The notes beneath the pieces were generated by a model that was given only the letters and a program-made list of their open reading frames with translations, was not told where the DNA came from and searched no databases. A program made the translations under genes and the position numbers. Shown here one piece after another: positions 24,338 to 29,332 of a DNA stretch of 29,332 nucleotides (the stretch's first letter is position 1; each line of letters starts with the position of its first letter). The stretch is from Oscillospiraceae bacterium (lineage in GTDB: Bacteria > Bacillota > Clostridia > Oscillospirales > Ruminococcaceae): assembly GCA_016297675.1 (NCBI GenBank), contig JAEDGE010000004.1:1-29332 (forward strand). Reading direction: 5' to 3'.

Positions 24338-26127
24338 AAAAGAAAAAAGTCCTTGCAATTTTCCTTGTCAGTGTACTGCTGGTCAGCGGTGGTGGTATTG
24401 GCGGAGCAGCATATTATAAAAAGCAGAAAAATGAAAAACGAATTGTGAGTGTTGTTCCGGTTGTCAATATGATGGGATATGAATATGGAAATGAAATGAA
24501 CATTGATGGTACTGTCATTACTGGCAGCAAACAAAATGTCATGTTGGAAAAAGAGCAGGTTGTAGAGAAGGTGTTGGTGAAAAAAGGAGATACCGTAAAA
24601 GTTGGAACGCCCTTGATTGCTTATGATACGACTTCTTTAAAGCTTGCATTGCAGGAGAAAAAGAATGCTGTCGATGCGGCAGAAGATGACCTGAGAACCG
24701 CCAAGAAAGAATTGGAACGCTTGCAATCTCTACATCCGGCAGAAGACCGTCAGTATAATTGGATAGAAGATACGGAAGAGATAGAAGTGGTAGAACGCCC
24801 TGAAGAAGCAGAGTTTGAAACACAACCCGCAGAATCTCCTATTACAACCGTTATCTCCACATCAGAAACAACAACCAGCGAAGAAATTCCGGTGGAAACT
24901 GATGAAACAGATTCAGTCGAACCGACTGCGCCCATTATGTCAACCGAACCAATAGAACCGACAGAACCTGTTTTAGAGGAAAATGTCCTATACACATTGG
25001 AGGATGCTGTGCAGGGAGATGGCTCTGCGGCACAACCATATTTATTTCTTTGTGAACGAGATACCATTGTGAAAATGGACTTGCTGCTGCTGTTGCAGCA
25101 ACATGGCAGCCATGCTGTTTTTCAGGTGACCACGGATGGCTATCAGTGGCTGGTAGATGGCACAACACTTCCTGCCTCTCTGACAGACTGGACTGTCAGT
25201 CAAGGGGTTACCATAGGACAAGACGGAACACTATCTGTAGATTTCCATCAGGTACTCTATGGAACATTCCAGATTGCTGGAAACGGCAGTGATGATATGC
25301 TCTTGCCGGATGACGAAGGAAACGAAGATTTTGATTTTGACGAGGAATGGTTGGATGATGGAATCTGGGGAGAAGATAGCGAGTCAGATGACTACCTATA
25401 TACGGCACAGGAACTGGCTGCCATGATTCAAAAGCAGCAGTCTAAAATCAAAACACTGGAATTCAGTAAAAAATCGGCAGATTTGGCTTATGAATCGGCA
25501 TTGAAAAAACAGGATGATGGAATGGAACGTAGCTTGATTGATGGCGTTGTTACAGAATTGCATACCGATTTGACGGACAAAGAAGCAGAAACAAAACCTT
25601 ATTTGGTGATTCAAGGCTCTGGTGGACTTCAAGTGCAGGGAACCGTCAGCGAGTGGAATTTGCCGAAGTTGCAAATTGGTACAGAAATGAATGTCATGTC
25701 CTATGATACTGGTGATAGTTTTACGGTGAAGGTAACAGAAATAGAGGATGTACCAGTCACAGACAGTAGTGCTCCTTACAATGAAAATCCAAATAATAGT
25801 ATGTACCGTTTTCAGGCGGAAACAGAGGAACAATATGATATTGCAGTTGGAAGCTGGCTTTCGCTTTCATTTATGGAAGAAACGTCCTCCTCTTATTTTT
25901 ATCTTCCATTGCAATATGTACGAGAGGAAAATGGACAATATTATGTCATGAAGGCAAATGACCAAAACCGTCTGGTCAAGCAGCCGGTACAGACCGGAAA
26001 AATTCGATATGGAGCAGAAATTGAAATTAAAAGCGGTGTGGAAGAAACCGACCGCATTTGTTTCCCATATGGAAAAGATGTCAAAGAAGGCGTTCGTACC
26101 AAAGATACGGACGAAGTACAGTGGTAA
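24334..26127 (+). CDS. Adaptor 2: HlyD-type protein with a large insert in the hairpin
   Basis: This 597-residue membrane-anchored adaptor has one N-terminal helix (about 6-27) and a lipoyl first half (75-98, VEKVLVKKGDTVKVGTPLIA). A first coiled-coil strand follows (100-132), then about 220 extra residues before the second strand (356-393), the lipoyl second half (400-427), the beta-barrel and the membrane-proximal domain (to about 585). The insert has three parts: a Thr/Ser/Glu/Pro-rich linker (136-216, with EPIEPTEPV), a possibly folded segment (217-315, with DGYQWLVDGTTLP and GTFQIAGNG), and a strongly acidic stretch (318-354). It sits where Gram-negative relatives carry the hairpin tip that meets TolC. 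I do not recognise the insert. It starts inside the ATPase stop (ATGA), so the two are translationally coupled. Partner of adaptor 1 is likely but unproven. Confidence 0.8.
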   Translation: MKKKKVLAIFLVSVLLVSGGGIGGAAYYKKQKNEKRIVSVVPVVNMMGYEYGNEMNIDGTVITGSKQNVMLEKEQVVEKVLVKKGDTVKVGTPLIAYDTTSLKLALQEKKNAVDAAEDDLRTAKKELERLQSLHPAEDRQYNWIEDTEEIEVVERPEEAEFETQPAESPITTVISTSETTTSEEIPVETDETDSVEPTAPIMSTEPIEPTEPVLEENVLYTLEDAVQGDGSAAQPYLFLCERDTIVKMDLLLLLQQHGSHAVFQVTTDGYQWLVDGTTLPASLTDWTVSQGVTIGQDGTLSVDFHQVLYGTFQIAGNGSDDMLLPDDEGNEDFDFDEEWLDDGIWGEDSESDDYLYTAQELAAMIQKQQSKIKTLEFSKKSADLAYESALKKQDDGMERSLIDGVVTELHTDLTDKEAETKPYLVIQGSGGLQVQGTVSEWNLPKLQIGTEMNVMSYDTGDSFTVKVTEIEDVPVTDSSAPYNENPNNSMYRFQAETEEQYDIAVGSWLSLSFMEETSSSYFYLPLQYVREENGQYYVMKANDQNRLVKQPVQTGKIRYGAEIEIKSGVEETDRICFPYGKDVKEGVRTKDTDEVQW

Positions 26128-26139
26128 GGAGGACATGCT

Positions 26140-27399
26140 ATGCTGGAAAATATCCGTTTATCCATACAAGGCATTTTTGCCCATAAAATCCGTTCTCTGC
26201 TGACGATGCTGGGAATTATCATTGGCATTGCTGCCATCATTGCCATTGTTTCTACGATTCGAGGTACGAATGAACAAATCAAAAGCAATCTGGTCGGAGC
26301 AGGGAATAATACTGTTGCAGTTGCATTGTATCAAGGTGAGTATGAATATGATATGCAATATCAGGCACCACCATCTGGAGTTCCAGTGATTTCGAGTCAG
26401 GTAAAAGCACAGTTATCTGCTATAAAAGAGGTAGAATCGGTTGCTTTGTATCGAACAAGAAATTACTGTGATTCTATTTTCTATCAGAATACAAAGTTGG
26501 AAGGCGGTTCGATTTGGGGAATAGATGCAGATTATTTTCAGACCGCTGGTTACCATATTCAATCTGGAAAGGGCTTTCGTTCGGAGGATTATGCCAAAGG
26601 CAACAATGTTGCCATTCTGGACACGGATTCCGCACAGAGCTTGTTTGCTGGTGAGAATCCGGTTGGAAAGGTGATAGATATCAACGGGATGCCATTTAAA
26701 GTCGTTGGGGTTGCCGTACAAAGCAGTGTCTTTGAACCTGTGATTCAGTCCATTGACGACTATCATCTTTATGCAAGCAGTTCCGTGGGAAAGGTCTTTT
26801 TACCAGATGCTGCATGGCCGATTGTTTTCCGTTACGACGAACCGCAGAACTGTTTGCTCAAAACAACAGAAACAGATGCCATGACAAAAGTAGGGAAACA
26901 GGCTTCTGACTTGTTAAATGCCCGTGTCACCACTTCTGGTACGGGAGAAACCATACAATATAAAAGCCGTGACTTACTGGAGCAGGCAAAGTCTTTACAA
27001 GAACTGAGTAGTTCTACCAATACAATGCTGATTTATATTGCAGGGATTTCTCTTTTGGTAGGAGGAATTGGTGTCATGAATATCATGTTGGTTTCTGTCA
27101 CAGAACGTACCAGAGAGATTGGTTTGAAGAAAGCATTGGGTGCAAAGAAACGACATATTTTATTTCAATTTCTGACAGAAGCGGCTGTTTTGACAAGTGT
27201 GGGCGGTCTGCTTGGCGTAGTGGCTGGGATTGGCTTATCAAGAATCATTGCAAGACTGGCAGAAGTGCCGGTTGCCATTAGTCCGGCAGCAGCAGCAGTT
27301 GCAGTATTATTCTCTATGATTGTGGGAATTTTATTTGGCTGGATTCCGTCTGTAAAGGCAGCCAATCTGAATCCCATAGATGCATTGCGGTATGAATAA
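26140..27399 (+). CDS. MacB/FtsX-type ABC permease
   Basis: This 419-residue permease has the MacB layout: one N-terminal helix (about 19-40, MLGIIIGIAAIIAIV), a large extracellular domain of about 250 residues (41-290), then three more helices. These are LIYIAGISLLVGGIGVMNIM (about 296-315), one near 350-370 and one near 385-405. The ERTREIGLKKALGAKK segment after the second helix is the family's conserved cytoplasmic loop. Size and arrangement fit YknZ of Bacillus. It lacks a fused ATPase, which is instead encoded two genes upstream. An AAGGAGG ribosome site lies 7 bases before the ATG, 12 bases after the second adaptor. Macrolide, peptide or lipoprotein-like substrates are all possible for this family; the sequence does not decide. 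Confidence 0.94.
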   Translation: MLENIRLSIQGIFAHKIRSLLTMLGIIIGIAAIIAIVSTIRGTNEQIKSNLVGAGNNTVAVALYQGEYEYDMQYQAPPSGVPVISSQVKAQLSAIKEVESVALYRTRNYCDSIFYQNTKLEGGSIWGIDADYFQTAGYHIQSGKGFRSEDYAKGNNVAILDTDSAQSLFAGENPVGKVIDINGMPFKVVGVAVQSSVFEPVIQSIDDYHLYASSSVGKVFLPDAAWPIVFRYDEPQNCLLKTTETDAMTKVGKQASDLLNARVTTSGTGETIQYKSRDLLEQAKSLQELSSSTNTMLIYIAGISLLVGGIGVMNIMLVSVTERTREIGLKKALGAKKRHILFQFLTEAAVLTSVGGLLGVVAGIGLSRIIARLAEVPVAISPAAAAVAVLFSMIVGILFGWIPSVKAANLNPIDALRYE

Positions 27400-27455
27400 T
27401 CGAGTAAAAATGAATAGAGATACAAATGATATGCTGCATTTTTTTGCAAAAAATG

Positions 27456-27484
27456 TTGACAAGTACAAAAAAATCTGCTATACT
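27456..27484 (+). promoter_or_regulatory. Predicted promoter of alaS
   Basis: A perfect TTGACA (27456-27461) and TATACT (27479-27484) are 17 bases apart, giving a start near 27491 at the head of the T-box leader. I found no good terminator between the permease gene and this promoter. Confidence 0.85.
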
Positions 27485-27490
27485 AAACTC

Positions 27491-27713
27491 ATATGGCGTG
27501 GATGGAACTGACTGCATAGATGTTGTTGCAGAGAGCATACGGTTGGTGAAAGTATGTACAGGGTCAGCAGGTGCTACTCCGGAGCTGTTTCCAGAAATGG
27601 AAACGTAAGTTCTGCGTTAAAGAGCAACGAGGAAAGTACAGCTATTTCTGTGCTTTTGAACTTGGGTGGTAACACGAAGGCCTTCGTCCCATTTGGCGGC
27701 GAGGGTCTTTTTC
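27491..27713 (+). promoter_or_regulatory. T-box riboswitch leader of alaS
   Basis: This leader senses uncharged alanyl-tRNA and allows alaS transcription when charging is low. Stem I shows the AGAGAG bulge followed by CATAC (27536-27540) and GTATG (27552-27556) closing the conserved GGTTGGTG loop. A likely specifier codon is GCT for alanine at 27573-27575, though the proximal stem was not fully folded by hand. GTTTCCA and TGGAAAC (27588-27604) form a further stem. The T-box sequence is GGGTGGTAACACG (27664-27676), a variant of the usual form. Its TGGT bulge complements the tRNA end ACCA. The antiterminator can pair GGG (27664-27666) with CCC (27688-27690) and ACGAA with TTCGT. The 365 bases between the permease and alaS hold only this and its promoter. 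Confidence 0.9.
27677..27713 (+). terminator. T-box regulated terminator
   Basis: AAGGCCTTCGTC (27677-27688) pairs with GGCGAGGGTCTT (27698-27709) over 12 positions including three G-T pairs, around a 9-base loop, followed by a short T-run. The left arm overlaps the antiterminator, so the two folds exclude each other, as expected of a T-box switch. Confidence 0.85.
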
Positions 27714-27764
27714 TATTCACATCTAAAATCTAAGATTGATCAATTGAAAAGGAGCATTTTTACC

Positions 27765-29332
27765 ATGCAGTGGCAAGGATTGAACGAACTGAGAGAAAAA
27801 TATCTGTCTTTTTTTGAGAGTAAGAACCATACACGGTTGCCAAGTTTTTCTCTGATTCCACAGGGCGATAAGAGTTTGCTTTTGATTAACTCCGGTATGG
27901 CACCGCTGAAAAAGTATTTTTTGGGACAGGCAGTTCCACCGAATGTCAGAGTGACTACCTGTCAGAAGTGTATCCGTACACCGGACATCGAACGAGTTGG
28001 ACAGACGGCACGGCACGGCACTTATTTTGAAATGCTGGGCAACTTTTCTTTCGGTGACTACTTTAAAAAAGAAGCCATCGAATGGGCATGGGAGTTTTTC
28101 ACCAAGGAACTGGAAATGCCGGTGGACAAGCTGTATGTATCTGTTTTTGAGAACGATGATGAAGCATACGACCTTTGGACACAGCACATTGGGGTAGAAC
28201 CATCTCACATGAAGCGATTGGGCAGAGAAGACAACTTCTGGGAGCATGGTTCTGGTCCATGTGGTCCGTGTTCTGAAATTTACTTTGACCGTGGAGCAGA
28301 AAAAGGCTGCGGCAAGCCAACCTGTGGTGTCGGCTGCGACTGCGACCGTTATGTAGAAGTCTGGAATCTGGTGTTCAGCCAATTCAACAGTGACGGCAAC
28401 GGCACCTATACTGAAATGGAACACAAGAACATTGATACCGGTATGGGACTGGAACGTCTGGCTTGTATCATGCAGGGTGTGGATAATCTGTTTGAAGTGG
28501 ATACGGTACAGAATATCATGAAGCATGTTTGCAGAATTGCCAATGTGCAGTATCACACAGACGAAAAAACAGATGTTGCCCTGCGTGTCATTACAGACCA
28601 TATCCGCAGTACTACCTTTATGATTGGCGATGGTGTGATGCCGTCCAATGCCGGCAGAGGATATGTGCTGCGTCGTCTGTTGCGGCGTGCTGCACGGTAT
28701 GGCAGACTGATTGGAATTGAAAAACCGTTCCTGTATGAAGTATGTGAGACAGTAATTGCAGAGAATAGATCCGCTTATCCGGAACTGGAGGAGAAGAAAG
28801 CGTATATCCGCAAGATTATTCAGGTGGAAGAAGAAACTTTTGCAAAAACAGTAGACAACGGTATGGCATTGCTCACACAGATTCTGGAACAGGTTGACCC
28901 GACCGAAAAGATGATTTCCGGTGAAGATGCGTTTAAGTTGAGTGATACCTATGGTTTCCCGATTGACCTGACAGTAGAAATCGCTGCAGAGCAGGGTGTT
29001 TCTGTAGACCGTGCTGGATTTGATGCACTGGTAAAGGCACAGCGGGCACAGTCACAAGCAGACCATCTGGCAAAGGCAGGTTCTTCTTGGGCTGGCAGTA
29101 GTATCCGAATTGATGCAGAAAAAACCGTATTCACCGGTTATGAACACCTTACAGAAACCAACGCAAAGATTGTTGCTCTTTATAAGGGACAAGAAGCAGA
29201 AGAAGTGGCTGTTGAGGGTGATCAGGTTATCATTGTATTGGATAAGACCCCGTTTTATGCAGAAAGCGGCGGACAGGTTGGTGACTGCGGTACCATTGCA
29301 ACTGCTTCCTGTACAGCAACGGTCAGCAGTAC
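27765..29332 (+). CDS. alaS: Alanyl-tRNA synthetase (3' end missing)
   Basis: This class II synthetase charges tRNA-Ala. The visible 522 codons run off the window, against roughly 870-880 in a full-length protein. The catalytic domain is unmistakable: MAPLKKYFLGQ, the class II motif 2 region with RHGTYFEMLGNFSFGDYFK, the ENFW-like GREDNFWEHGSGPCGPCSEIYFDRG, and motif 3 NIDTGMGLERL. The family's helical tRNA-recognition segment with GRGYVLRRLLRRAAR is present, and the start of the editing-associated region is seen in TPFYAESGGQVGD. AAAGGAG lies about 10 bases upstream of the ATG. Expression is predicted to be controlled by the T-box leader directly upstream. The editing zinc site and C-terminal domain lie outside the window. 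Confidence 0.96.
   Translation, partial: MQWQGLNELREKYLSFFESKNHTRLPSFSLIPQGDKSLLLINSGMAPLKKYFLGQAVPPNVRVTTCQKCIRTPDIERVGQTARHGTYFEMLGNFSFGDYFKKEAIEWAWEFFTKELEMPVDKLYVSVFENDDEAYDLWTQHIGVEPSHMKRLGREDNFWEHGSGPCGPCSEIYFDRGAEKGCGKPTCGVGCDCDRYVEVWNLVFSQFNSDGNGTYTEMEHKNIDTGMGLERLACIMQGVDNLFEVDTVQNIMKHVCRIANVQYHTDEKTDVALRVITDHIRSTTFMIGDGVMPSNAGRGYVLRRLLRRAARYGRLIGIEKPFLYEVCETVIAENRSAYPELEEKKAYIRKIIQVEEETFAKTVDNGMALLTQILEQVDPTEKMISGEDAFKLSDTYGFPIDLTVEIAAEQGVSVDRAGFDALVKAQRAQSQADHLAKAGSSWAGSSIRIDAEKTVFTGYEHLTETNAKIVALYKGQEAEEVAVEGDQVIIVLDKTPFYAESGGQVGDCGTIATASCTATVSS

Noticed and set aside
27437..27455. CATTTTTT/AAAAAATG dyad after the permease gene as a terminator
   Set aside because: The stem is almost all A-T with a 3-base loop and lacks a GC-rich stem and following T-run.
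27723..28601. 292-codon open frame on the minus strand
   Set aside because: It lies antisense to the clearly coding alaS gene, has no recognisable domain and no ribosome site; it is a shadow of codon usage.

Overview
The window looks like a chromosomal segment of a low-to-mid GC, monoderm Firmicute. The Clostridia, probably Oscillospiraceae/Ruminococcus-like, are the best guess, and genus is not resolvable by eye. Supporting points are an AddAB rather than RecBCD recombination complex, a T-box leader on alaS, strong AGGAGG-type ribosome sites, clean TTGACA/TATAAT-type promoters, the lon-ysxC order also known from Bacillus, and a lipoprotein sugar-binding protein. I see no insertion sequence, phage gene, CRISPR array, tRNA or rRNA.

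Region 1 (1-13045) is a co-directional housekeeping block on the + strand: addB (first codons missing), addA, rsmA, then a promoter and a structured leader before lon, then ysxC, lysA and a YerC-type TrpR-like regulator, closed by a strong intrinsic terminator.

Region 2 (13096-20998) is a raffinose/sucrose-type utilisation locus. A divergent AraC regulator faces an operon of a lipoprotein binding protein, two permeases, a GH13_18 sucrose phosphorylase and a GH36 alpha-galactosidase. The gene set matches the msm (multiple sugar metabolism) locus of Streptococcus mutans but has no ATPase gene, so a shared MsmK-type ATPase elsewhere is expected. The predicted route is import of raffinose-family sugars, removal of galactose by the alpha-galactosidase, then phosphorolysis of sucrose to glucose 1-phosphate and fructose. 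A perfect 14-bp inverted repeat lies between the last two genes.

Region 3 (20961-22087) is manA on the - strand. It converges on the sugar operon and shares a bidirectional terminator with it.

Region 4 (22130-27399) is a four-gene MacAB/YknXYZ-like ABC export operon: adaptor, ATPase, second adaptor, permease. The second adaptor is unusual. Its coiled-coil hairpin is interrupted by about 220 residues made of a Thr/Glu/Pro-rich linker, a possible compact domain and a very acidic stretch. The first adaptor ends in an acidic tail. Two related direct repeats lie directly upstream of the operon promoter. This is the least ordinary part of the window.

Region 5 (27456-29332) is a promoter and tRNA-responsive T-box leader driving alaS, which runs off the right edge.
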